Below, in pieces: positions 24,439-31,695 of a DNA stretch of 64,000 nucleotides. Numbering within the stretch: position 1 is the first letter of the stretch; each line of letters opens with the position of its first letter. Made by a program: the position numbers and the translations under genes. This DNA is from Streptomyces sp. V3I8 (lineage in GTDB: Bacteria > Actinomycetota > Actinomycetes > Streptomycetales > Streptomycetaceae): positions 1 to 64,000 of the forward strand of contig NZ_JAUSZL010000003.1 in assembly GCF_030817535.1 (NCBI RefSeq), given 5' to 3'. The notes beneath the pieces are model-generated. The model did not search any database. It saw nothing but the letters and a program-made list of their open reading frames with translations, and had not been told where the DNA came from.

Positions 24439-24478
24439 AACTACCAGAACTACCAGCTCAACTACCAGGAATTACCAG
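24439..24478. repeat. Four iteron-like direct repeats upstream of the alarmone hydrolase gene
   Basis: AACTACCAG at 24439, 24448 and 24460, and AATTACCAG at 24470, spaced 9, 12 and 10 bases. Transcribed from the minus strand they read CTGGTARTT just ahead of the GTG start. Candidate operator sites or plasmid-type iterons. Confidence 0.6.
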
Positions 24479-24495
24479 ATTAGTAGTTGAACCCC

Positions 24496-24546
24496 GAAAG
24501 CCCTCCCCGGGCCGCCAAGCACTGGGGAGGGCTTTCTCTGAACAGA
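24496..24546. terminator. Hairpin ahead of the sheath transcription unit
   Basis: A perfect 13-bp stem (24496-24508 with 24534-24546, GAAAGCCCTCCCC/GGGGAGGGCTTTC). Confidence 0.7.
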
Positions 24547-24620
24547 GGCCGCCAAGCACTCCGTTCACCATCGTTGTGGGCCAAAACTAGCAGGGGTTGC
24601 TGTCCGTCAGGACCACTTCG

Positions 24621-24633
24621 CCCCAAGGGGTGA
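24621..24633 (+). promoter_or_regulatory. Start-associated AAGGGGTGA element upstream of the tail sheath
   Basis: CCCCAAGGGGTGA at 24621-24633. GCTGTC near 24599 can pair with GACAGC at 24632-24637. ATG 24662 is 28 bases downstream. Confidence 0.55.
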
Positions 24634-24661
24634 CAGCTGACCGACGCGACTGGTGGGTGGC

Positions 24662-26191
24662 ATGCCCGACATCTCTTCCTCGACGTACACGCCGCCTGGC
24701 GTCTACGTCAGCGACGAATCGACTCCGGCGGTCACCCCTCGGTCGGTAGCGACCTCCACGGTGACCATCATCGGCCCGGCCCTGGGCTACGAGACCTTCT
24801 CCGAGGTCGTGTCCGTTTTCTCGGCCTCGTCCACGGCGCTGGCGCAGCAGGGCATCTACGCCACGGCGGTGACGGGGCCTCCGGCCATCGCGGCGCCGGT
24901 GGTGCGCAACCTGGCTGGCCTGCTCATGGTGTACGGGGACGACTACACGTTCGAGGTCGTGGCGGGCTCCGGCTCGGCCTCGGCGGCCATCACGCGGATC
25001 AAGCGCCTGTCCGGCGACGAGGATGACCTGACGGCGCCTTCGCCGAACGGCCTGGTGGACGGTGCGCAGGTGCGGGTCACCTACGCGTTCACCAACCCGT
25101 CCTACTACGAGCCGACGCTGCACGAGGACTACGACCAGATCGTGTCCATGTACGGCCCGGCTCTGGTGTCGACGGCGCCTGCCAGCCCGACGGCCTCCCA
25201 GGTCGCCTCGGCGCTGACCCTGGCGGCGAAGATCGCGCTGGAGAACGGTGCCGCGTCGGTCCTGTGCGTGCCGACGAACCCGGCCGCCGGTGACTACCGG
25301 GTACAGCTGGGCACGGCGTACAAGAAGATCGAGGTCGACTACCGGGCGCAGATCCTGGTGCCGCTCTTCGTGGACGGCGCGTACGACACCAGCACGGGCG
25401 CGAACATGGCCAACCTGCTGGCGGACGTGAAGCTGCACTGCGAGACGGCGGCGGCCGACGGGTACGGCCGGATCGCGTTCACCGGCGCACCCGCGAACTT
25501 CGACAACGTCGTCGGGCACGACGCGATGGCCATTCAGCAGGCCAGCAGGCGCCTGGTGCTGGTGTACCCGAACCGGCTCCTGACCTTCAACAGCGCGGTC
25601 AACGCCAGCACGGAGATCGACGGGTTCTACCTGGCCGCCGCTCAGGCCGGTCGGCTCGCCCGCAACCCGGTGGCTCGCGGGCTGACGCGGCAGTCGCTGA
25701 CCTCGTTCACCGGCCTGCCCGCCACGGTGGCGCAGGCGATGACGAGGACCTTCCGCAACAACCTGTCTCGCGCTGGCGTCTCCGTCGCGGAGATCACGCA
25801 GGCGAACCAGCTGGTGGTGCGCCACGGCCTGTCGACCAACATGCAGGCGGTCCTGACCCAGGAGATCTCGCTGACCCGGGTGGGCGACACGCTCCTGCAG
25901 ATGGTCCAGACGGGCATGGAGAACTCGGGTCTGATCGGTGAGCCGATCAACGCCGAGATGACCACGAACGTGAAGTCGGCGCTGCTGGGCCTGCTGGAGC
26001 AGGCGGTCGGCGACGCGGTCATCGTCTCCTACGCCAACGTGCTGGTGCGTCAGCTGAGCGCCGACCCCTCGATCATCGAGGCGACGTTCAGCTACAAGCC
26101 TGCGATCCCGATGAACTACATCGTCGTGAAGTTCTCCGTCGACCTGACGACGGGCGACACGACGGCCGAGGAGCAGACCGCGACTCCGTGA
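24662..26191 (+). CDS. Contractile tail sheath protein
   Basis: 509 aa. Start YTPPGVYVSDESTPAVTPRSVATSTVTIIGPA is the hallmark N-terminus of phage sheath proteins (PGVyv...). The C-terminal domain (VNASTEIDGFYLAAAQAGRLARNP, SLTRVGDTLLQMVQTGMENSGLIGEP, IEATFSYKPAIPMNYIVVKFSVDL) is also sheath-like. It proves a contractile tail. ATG 24662 follows a GGTGGGTGG run; an in-frame GTG at 24653 has no ribosome site. Followed by a strong terminator, so sheath mRNA is probably monocistronic and abundant. Confidence 0.93.
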   Translation: MPDISSSTYTPPGVYVSDESTPAVTPRSVATSTVTIIGPALGYETFSEVVSVFSASSTALAQQGIYATAVTGPPAIAAPVVRNLAGLLMVYGDDYTFEVVAGSGSASAAITRIKRLSGDEDDLTAPSPNGLVDGAQVRVTYAFTNPSYYEPTLHEDYDQIVSMYGPALVSTAPASPTASQVASALTLAAKIALENGAASVLCVPTNPAAGDYRVQLGTAYKKIEVDYRAQILVPLFVDGAYDTSTGANMANLLADVKLHCETAAADGYGRIAFTGAPANFDNVVGHDAMAIQQASRRLVLVYPNRLLTFNSAVNASTEIDGFYLAAAQAGRLARNPVARGLTRQSLTSFTGLPATVAQAMTRTFRNNLSRAGVSVAEITQANQLVVRHGLSTNMQAVLTQEISLTRVGDTLLQMVQTGMENSGLIGEPINAEMTTNVKSALLGLLEQAVGDAVIVSYANVLVRQLSADPSIIEATFSYKPAIPMNYIVVKFSVDLTTGDTTAEEQTATP

Positions 26192-26234
26192 GCCACGCGC
26201 GGCGGGCGCTGACGGGCCGCCTGCCGCGCTTTCG

Positions 26235-26268
26235 AGAGGACCCCGGGGTGAGGGCCCCGGGGTCCTCT
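26235..26268 (+). terminator. Terminator after the sheath gene
   Basis: A perfect 14-bp stem (26235-26248 with 26255-26268, AGAGGACCCCGGGG/CCCCGGGGTCCTCT), loop TGAGGG. Confidence 0.85.
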
Positions 26269-26291
26269 GCTGTCCGCTGCCGCGCTGCCCG

Positions 26292-26313
26292 CCGTAGGGG
26301 GTGAGACCTACGG
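26292..26313 (+). promoter_or_regulatory. Start-associated AGGGGGTGA hairpin upstream of the tail tube
   Basis: CCGTAGG (26292-26298) pairs perfectly with CCTACGG (26307-26313). The motif GTAGGGGGTGA spans stem and loop. The ATG at 26328 follows a GGGGTGGTG ribosome site. Confidence 0.6.
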
Positions 26314-26327
26314 ATGGGGTGGTGAGC

Positions 26328-26831
26328 ATGCCTGCGGGCAAGGCACGCGTTACCGGCTCCGGCTACAGCACGTTCGTGTACGCCGGTAAGCCGATCGCAT
26401 ATCTGATCAGCGTGGAGGATGCGGGCCAGCGGGCCTGGTCCGACAAGGGGCAGGCGTACTCGTTCATCCACCCCATGGGCAGCAGGACGCCGACCGAGAT
26501 CGCGACGTCGCGCGTGCTCTCCGGCGGGACGCTGCAGCTGACGATCCAGGAGCTGTGGGACCAGGCGCACTGGGAGCACATGGCGGGGATGGCGGGGACG
26601 AACAACGTCGTCGAAATTTTCGAGCGGCTGTCCCGGACGGCGAACTACGTGACGGCGCAGACGATCATCAAGCCGCCGGGGACGGAGTCGAACCCGTCCA
26701 AGTGGCGCGGCAAGATCTACCACAACGTCACGATCGTCGACATCATGGACGGCGACACCCTGACGGTCGGCGGCCTCGACGTCGCCAAGCCGGTGGTCTG
26801 CGCGTTCACCCACACCTCAAGGCTGCGGTGA
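26328..26831 (+). CDS. Tail tube protein
   Basis: 167 aa, usual size for contractile-tail tube proteins. Features: SGYSTFVYAGKPIAYLISVEDAGQ, a positional equivalent of the tube beta-barrel; IHPMGSRTPTEIATSRVLSGGTLQLTI; and a central IYHNVTIVDIMDGDTL. It directly follows the sheath gene and precedes the G/GT chaperones, the conserved order sheath-tube-chaperone-tape measure. Start ATG 26328 (GTG 26322 is an alternative). Confidence 0.82.
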   Translation: MPAGKARVTGSGYSTFVYAGKPIAYLISVEDAGQRAWSDKGQAYSFIHPMGSRTPTEIATSRVLSGGTLQLTIQELWDQAHWEHMAGMAGTNNVVEIFERLSRTANYVTAQTIIKPPGTESNPSKWRGKIYHNVTIVDIMDGDTLTVGGLDVAKPVVCAFTHTSRLR

Positions 26832-26835
26832 CGGC

Positions 26836-27366
26836 ATGACCGATACCCACGGCACCTACGACCCCGCCGACCGGCCGGGGCGCAAGGCCGCCACGCCGGA
26901 GGGGTCCACGCTGAAGGCGGAGGACGGCACCGAGCTGCCGTCCTTCGACCGGCGCTACGAGGAGGACTTCAAGGGGCTGCTCTACATCGGGTCCCTGACG
27001 GACCGGTTCAGCTGGCTGGGGCACGAGTTCGTGATCCGGACGCTGGGGGTCGACGAGCAGCTGGCCATCGCGCAGGTGCTCAAGCCGTACGTGGGCACCG
27101 GTGGCGGCGAGCAGCTGGCGTATGCCACGGCGCTGGTGTCGCTGTGCGTGGTGTCGGTGGACGGCGAGGAGCTGCCCACGCCGATCGCGGAGGACATCAA
27201 GCTCGCCGAGTGGGCCCAGCGGCGGTTCTCGTACGTCAAGGACAACTGGTACCAGTACACGATCAACGAGGTCTTCAACCGCTATCTGAAGCTGGAAGAC
27301 ACGGCTTCTCAGGTGGTGGAGGCGATGGGAAAAGCCTTCGCGCCGACGGCCTCGACCCCTGGGTAG
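26836..27366 (+). CDS. Tail assembly chaperone, gpG-like (upstream frame of G/GT)
   Basis: 176 aa. Acidic N-terminus, then SFDRRYEEDFKGLLYIGSLTDRFSWLGHEFVIRTLGVDEQLAI and TALVSLCVVSVDGEELP, typical of the tail chaperone family that coats the tape measure protein. The last codons include ATG GGA AAA, a slippery site that lets some ribosomes enter the -1 frame. Position between tube and tape measure is exact for gpG. Starts five bases after the tube gene. Confidence 0.8.
   Translation: MTDTHGTYDPADRPGRKAATPEGSTLKAEDGTELPSFDRRYEEDFKGLLYIGSLTDRFSWLGHEFVIRTLGVDEQLAIAQVLKPYVGTGGGEQLAYATALVSLCVVSVDGEELPTPIAEDIKLAEWAQRRFSYVKDNWYQYTINEVFNRYLKLEDTASQVVEAMGKAFAPTASTPG
27327..27333 (+). promoter_or_regulatory. 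Programmed -1 frameshift slippery heptamer (GGGAAAA)
   Basis: In the gpG frame it reads G GGA AAA, the classic X XXY YYZ form. A -1 slip enters an open frame that continues to 27779 and otherwise has no convincing start. Confidence 0.85.
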
Positions 27367-27779
27367 AGCGGCAGCTGCGGCTGGCCGAGCGCCGGGGCGT
27401 GCTGCAGCAGCGGCACCTGTCCAAGGTCCAGGACCTCGGCCTGCAACTGCTGATCCTCCTCGACGGCTGGGCGGCGAGCGACGCGAAGGCGAAGCAGCGC
27501 AACGAGCAGCTGCGGCTGGCGCTCGTGGCAGCCGGGATGTCGCCGGAGGACGTGTACGAGGACCAGGACGTCGAGACGGACCCGGCCAAGTACGACGCCT
27601 ACGACGAGGCCGACGACGACTACTCGGCCGTGGACTGGACCGAGAGCGCGTCGCCGGACGACTGGGCCCTGCTGCAGCAGCAGCTGGACTCCACCCGCGT
27701 GTCGGTGGAGGGCAGCGCGGGGGCCGAGGAATCCGCCCCTGACCTGCCGGACGTGGACTTCGATCGGGAGTGGCAATGA
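27333..27779 (+). CDS. gpT-like frameshift extension of the tail assembly chaperone (G/GT product 26836-27779)
   Basis: Coding after -1 frameshift at 27327-27333. The extension begins SLRADGLDPWVERQLRLAE and ends DFDREWQ, rich in Asp/Glu and helices (SKVQDLGLQLLILLDGW, AKQRNEQLRLALVAAGMSPEDVY). The full GT product would be about 314 aa (166 codons plus 148). In lambda-like and contractile phages, GT recruits tube subunits to the tape measure while G binds the tape. The open frame upstream of 27333 is a shadow; no start codon with a ribosome site is present. Confidence 0.8.
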   Translation, partial: SLRADGLDPWVERQLRLAERRGVLQQRHLSKVQDLGLQLLILLDGWAASDAKAKQRNEQLRLALVAAGMSPEDVYEDQDVETDPAKYDAYDEADDDYSAVDWTESASPDDWALLQQQLDSTRVSVEGSAGAEESAPDLPDVDFDREWQ

Positions 27780-29983
27780 CGACGCCTTCGCCTGGCGGCG
27801 GGCCCCAGAACATCACGGGGGCCCTGCGTCAGCTGACGATGCAGCTGCAGGCGATGCTGCACCAGAACCAGACGATGAACAACCTGCCGTCCAGCGCCCG
27901 GCAGTACCTGCAGCAGGCGCGTCAGCAGATCGCCAACCCTGCGGCGCTGCTGGGCGGGCAGGTGCCGGTCCCGCAGGCGCCGACGGCGCAGTGGCTGAAC
28001 CAGGCGGCGGCCTCGTTCCTGAGCCAGGTCGTGCTCAACCAGCCCAACCGGGGCACGTCTGGCCAGGGGCCCCGGCCTCCGGCGCCGGGGCCCACGCCGC
28101 CGACCACGCCTGCGGCCCCGAACCCGCCGCAGCTGCCCAACCCGTGGATGTACGGCTACCCGGGCTTCATGCCGCAGGGCGGCGGCGGCGCGGGCTACAA
28201 CGGGCCGCAGCCGGGGCCCTTCGCGGGCCCGCTGGTGGCCCCGCACCACTCCGGGGTGGGCGGAGGCAACGGCGGCGCGTCCACGGGCATCGGCTCCTGG
28301 GCCCGCTCCAGCGCGCCGATGATCGGTGCGCGGATCGCTGGCCCCTGGGGAGCTGTTGCTGGCGCGGCCGTCGCGGCGGCCACGCAGATCCCCGCAGAGG
28401 TCCGCTCGCAGCGCGACAAGAACGCGTACTACCAGTCGATCGAGGGCGGGTCGAACTTCGACGGCTTCGCCGAGCGCGCGCACGAGGAGGCGTACCGCTG
28501 GACCACGTTCGGCGTGCTCAGCAGCGACGAGTCCCGCAAGGCCTTCAAGGGCGTCACGAAGCTGGGCTACAACAGCAAGGTCGAGGGCGGCCCCGGCCGC
28601 CAGGACGCGCTGGACTTCGTCTACCACGGCAAGACCCGTCGCGGTGCTTCGGTGGATGAGTCCCTCCAGACCCTGCAGGTGAACTCCAAGAACGCCCTGG
28701 GCAGCCTGAACGACCTGAACGACGCCCTCAACGAGGTGTCCGACAGCGCGGGCAAGGCGGGCATCAACTCGCAGATGGCGCGCGCGGAGTTCACCCAGCT
28801 CATGGACCAGGCCATCAAGCAGGGCTACGGCTCGTCCTCGTCCGGCGTGGCCGCGCTGGAGCAGAACGTCAAGTCCTCCTACGGCCGCTCCTTCCAGGAC
28901 GTGGACGCCTCCGGCCGCCTGGGCGTCAACCGCGCCTACCTGGCCGCGTCCATGACCGGCACGAGCGTCTCCGACTACATGACGGCCGGGCCGACGGCCA
29001 AGGGCCGGGCCGACGCCGTCACCGACGCCGCCGTGGCGAAGATCGGTCTCAAGCCGGGCGTCGAGGCGTGGATCAAGACGCAGATCGCCAAGTCCGGCGG
29101 CAACGTCACCGAGGACGTCGAGCAGCAGATCGCCGAGGAGATGCTGCAGAAGTTCTACCCGAACGACCCCATGGCGCTGGCCGCCGTGGTGGGCAGCCTG
29201 TCGGGCTACCCGGACATGGCCTCGAACCCGGTCCTGGCGGCGGCCTGGATCGTCAAGCAGTACAACGGCAAGGGCGCCGGGGCCGAGGTCAAGGAGCTGA
29301 CGTCTGCGCAGAAGAAGAGGCAGCAGGCGGCCAGCAAGAGGAACTCGGTGTCCACTGGCGTCGGCGACAACCTGCGCGAGCCCGTGGCCAGCGACTCCTC
29401 CTCCGCGAACATCCCGCTGGGCCGGGTCCTGGATACCGAGAAGTCCGGCACCACGCTGGGTTTCGGCGGCCACAACTCCAAGGCGGTCGACGCCTACAAC
29501 GACTGGCACGACAAGAAGGGCGGCCAGGAGGACCCGGTCGTCTACGCGCTGCTCAACGCGATCGAGGGCGACGACAAGTCCAAGGTCGCGGTGAGCACGA
29601 AGGACGGCAAGAAGGTCGTCTCCCTGGCCGACGCGATCAAGCGCCACCGCAACGAGCTGGCGTCGGGCAAGGCCGTCGTCGTCGAGGGCGACCAGGCGGG
29701 CAAGTCCGTCAAGGACATCCTGGGCGAGAAGGGCGTCGACCCGCTGCGGGACTTCTCCAAGGAGGCCTCCAAGTCGGAGAAGGCGGGCAAGTCCTACCAG
29801 ACGTGGGAGAAGGACCACACCAAGAAGGACAAGAAGGGCGGCGAGAAGCTCACGATCGGCCTCACGGCCGACGCGCGGCGCCTGCTGACCGTCCTGGACT
29901 CCACAGGTGTCAACGGGGCCTCAGCGACCGGCTCAGCGCCTTTGAGCCCGTACGCCGAGAACCCGAGTTACGGCGGGGAGTAG
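27776..29983 (+). CDS. Tape measure protein
   Basis: 735 aa. The Pro/Gln-rich N-terminal part (~1-170, QQARQQIANPAALLGGQ, PTPPTTPAAPNPPQLPNP) is followed by a small-residue hydrophobic stretch (MIGARIAGPWGAVAGAAVAAAT) and long helical regions with Lys-rich C-terminus. It directly follows the G/GT pair, the invariant place of the tape measure gene. The length would imply a fairly short tail for this genome size. ATG 27776 (GGGAG five bases upstream) overlaps the GT stop; GTG 27770 is possible. Confidence 0.78.
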   Translation: MTTPSPGGGPQNITGALRQLTMQLQAMLHQNQTMNNLPSSARQYLQQARQQIANPAALLGGQVPVPQAPTAQWLNQAAASFLSQVVLNQPNRGTSGQGPRPPAPGPTPPTTPAAPNPPQLPNPWMYGYPGFMPQGGGGAGYNGPQPGPFAGPLVAPHHSGVGGGNGGASTGIGSWARSSAPMIGARIAGPWGAVAGAAVAAATQIPAEVRSQRDKNAYYQSIEGGSNFDGFAERAHEEAYRWTTFGVLSSDESRKAFKGVTKLGYNSKVEGGPGRQDALDFVYHGKTRRGASVDESLQTLQVNSKNALGSLNDLNDALNEVSDSAGKAGINSQMARAEFTQLMDQAIKQGYGSSSSGVAALEQNVKSSYGRSFQDVDASGRLGVNRAYLAASMTGTSVSDYMTAGPTAKGRADAVTDAAVAKIGLKPGVEAWIKTQIAKSGGNVTEDVEQQIAEEMLQKFYPNDPMALAAVVGSLSGYPDMASNPVLAAAWIVKQYNGKGAGAEVKELTSAQKKRQQAASKRNSVSTGVGDNLREPVASDSSSANIPLGRVLDTEKSGTTLGFGGHNSKAVDAYNDWHDKKGGQEDPVVYALLNAIEGDDKSKVAVSTKDGKKVVSLADAIKRHRNELASGKAVVVEGDQAGKSVKDILGEKGVDPLRDFSKEASKSEKAGKSYQTWEKDHTKKDKKGGEKLTIGLTADARRLLTVLDSTGVNGASATGSAPLSPYAENPSYGGE

Positions 29984-29986
29984 GCC

Positions 29987-30646
29987 ATGGCTCTGGCATC
30001 TCTCGGGTTCGCGGGCGGACCCCAGCTGACCTTCCGAATCAACCCCAGCAGCATCGACTGGGGCTTCGACATCCACAGCAGCGTCACGCCGACGGTCGGC
30101 GGCCGGGTCGTGCAGATCACCGGCGCGACGCTGCGGGACCTGACGGTCACCGGCTACCTCGGGGAGGACCGCCGGGCGGGCGCCTCCCCGGACGGCCTGG
30201 CCGACCACGCGGGCGCGAGCTGGCGCCTGCACGAGGTCTTCATGCGCCGGTGCCGCCAGATCATGGATCACCAGTCCCGGGACGCCAGCCGCGCGGGCAT
30301 GATGCACGCCCCGGCGATCTTCAACTACCCGGACCGGGACTGGCGCTGGCAGGTCTACCTCAAGAGCGTCGAGGATCTCGACGGCTCGGCCAGCATCGAG
30401 CACCGCACGGGCAAGTACTCCCACGGCTACAAGCTGACGCTGTTCATCGTCCAGTCCGGCTCGGCCAGCCTCGTCACCGCAGGCCAGAACAGCAGCGAGA
30501 TCGACGGCGCGCAGGCCAAGGCCATCGCGGCGTACATCGAGCGCATCAGCGAGGGCATCGGCTGGCGGCAGAGCCAGTACAACGGCGGCCTCTCCGACGC
30601 CGACAGCCAGAAGGAGACCGACAAGGGCCAGCAGGAGGACGAATAG
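29987..30646 (+). CDS. Baseplate/tail-tip protein
   Basis: 219 aa, not named. LASLGFAGGPQLTFRINPSSIDWGF, VVQITGATLRDLTVTGYLGEDRR and WRWQVYLKSVEDLDGSASIEH suggest a beta-barrel protein like those following the tape measure in myophages, where a LysM/gp53-like or distal tube protein connects tape, tube and hub. It starts three bases after the tape measure stop; its stop overlaps the next GTG. Confidence 0.6.
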   Translation: MALASLGFAGGPQLTFRINPSSIDWGFDIHSSVTPTVGGRVVQITGATLRDLTVTGYLGEDRRAGASPDGLADHAGASWRLHEVFMRRCRQIMDHQSRDASRAGMMHAPAIFNYPDRDWRWQVYLKSVEDLDGSASIEHRTGKYSHGYKLTLFIVQSGSASLVTAGQNSSEIDGAQAKAIAAYIERISEGIGWRQSQYNGGLSDADSQKETDKGQQEDE

Positions 30647-30903
30647 TGGCAGACCAGTGGGGCTCCGACGCGCCCGTCTCCATGCCCGAGCCGCTGCCGC
30701 ACGGCCTGACCGGCCCCACCGTGGCGATGGGCGGCTTCGTCATGACGGAGAACGGCCTCTTCCACGACCTGTCGGCCGCCGACCACGAGCGCATCTCGCG
30801 GCCGACGTTCGCGCCGTACGACCCGATGAACCGGCAGGACGAGTCCGTCCCCGACCCCGCCGACGACGAGGAGGACTGGTGGCAGACACAAGGAAGGGGC
30901 TGA
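30646..30903 (+). CDS. Small 85-aa baseplate-region protein
   Basis: Not recognised. A GTG at 30646 overlaps the preceding TAG by one base and has GGAGG seven bases upstream. Sequence is Pro/Met-rich then acidic (EPLPHGLTGPTVAMGGFVMTE, DPADDEEDWW). Its end overlaps the next gene. Likely a small baseplate linker or assembly factor. Confidence 0.6.
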   Translation: MADQWGSDAPVSMPEPLPHGLTGPTVAMGGFVMTENGLFHDLSAADHERISRPTFAPYDPMNRQDESVPDPADDEEDWWQTQGRG

Positions 30904-31532
30904 ACTGCACCCTGACCTACCCCGTCGGCGGGGCCAACCGGCAGATGCGCGTGCGCGTCGACATGGTCGGCCACGGCATCACGATGGTCGCCGACGAGTC
31001 CAGCGCCCGGAACTCGCGCGCCTACTACCCCCACCGCGTCGCCCCGGCCCGCTTCTACATCCGGGTCCTGCTCAAGGGGTACGGCGAGCGCAAGGCGTTC
31101 TCGGACTGGATGCAGCGCTACGCCGACCACGTCATGAACCCGGGCCTGGCCGTCGGCAAGAAGTTCCCCGACATGCGGGTCCTGCTGCCGTCGCGGAACT
31201 TCGACCGCGAGGGCGTGCCGCTGACCGGCTTCGAGTGGGGCGACACCATCGGCGCGATCCTGTGGACGCCCACGATCACCTTCGAGACGACCGCCGAGCC
31301 CCAGGACACCGAGTCCTGGACCACGAGCACGTTCGTGGACGCGGCGGACCCGGACATGAAGTACTTCTGGCCAGCCGGGACGCAGCTCGGCGGCAACGCG
31401 GTGCCCTCCGGCAGCTACCAGAACGTCATCGACGGCTCGGACGGCGGCTCCGACTCGGGCCAGACGCCGCCCTCAACCCCCATGCCCAACGAGGGGCAGC
31501 TGCCGAGCGACCGGTACGACTACGGAGACTAA
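30879..31532 (+). CDS. Baseplate/tail protein
   Basis: 217 aa, not named. GTG 30879 has GGAGGA just upstream, and the gene overlaps the preceding one by 25 bases. Beta-rich core (RQMRVRVDMVGHGITMVADES, RFYIRVLLKGYGERKAFSDWM, GAILWTPTITFETTAEPQD) with a low-complexity Ser/Gly/Pro tail. RVLLKGY...FSDWMQRYADHVM resembles baseplate proteins found near gp27-like hubs. A terminator follows. Confidence 0.6.
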   Translation: MADTRKGLNCTLTYPVGGANRQMRVRVDMVGHGITMVADESSARNSRAYYPHRVAPARFYIRVLLKGYGERKAFSDWMQRYADHVMNPGLAVGKKFPDMRVLLPSRNFDREGVPLTGFEWGDTIGAILWTPTITFETTAEPQDTESWTTSTFVDAADPDMKYFWPAGTQLGGNAVPSGSYQNVIDGSDGGSDSGQTPPSTPMPNEGQLPSDRYDYGD

Positions 31533-31570
31533 AAAAGCCCGCCCCTGGCGCTGGGCCTGGGGCGGGTCTT
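31531..31570 (+). terminator. Terminator before the baseplate hub
   Basis: An A-run then CCCGCCCC (31538-31545) pairing with GGGGCGGG (31559-31566) and TCTT. Confidence 0.75.
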
Positions 31571-31666
31571 CGGTCCTCTCATGCTTCGCGGGCCCGAGGA
31601 GACCAGTTGGATTCACCAGCAAGGTAAGAATCCGCTGCAAACCTATCAGCGCCTGTGTTTCAGCGT

Positions 31667-31695
31667 CCACCTCCGACCCCAAGGGGCGGAGGTGG
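31667..31695 (+). promoter_or_regulatory. Start-associated AAGGGGCGGA hairpin at the hub gene start
   Basis: A perfect 9-bp stem CCACCTCCG (31667-31675) / CGGAGGTGG (31687-31695). The loop is ACCCCAAGGGG, whose CCCC/GGGG can extend the stem. The right arm holds the GGAGG sequence and an in-frame GTG. Confidence 0.65.

Noticed and set aside
24439..24478. CRISPR-like array
   Set aside because: Units are 9 bases with 0-3 base spacers, far too short; iteron/operator reading fits better.
27144..27779. Independent gene in the -1 frame before the tape measure
   Set aside because: Upstream part is a shadow of gpG with no start; the slippery GGGAAAA and gene order support a frameshift product instead.
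31581..31691. ATG at 31581 as the baseplate hub start
   Set aside because: The leader lies within the terminator tail and regulatory hairpin and encodes no hub-like sequence; later in-frame starts fit better.
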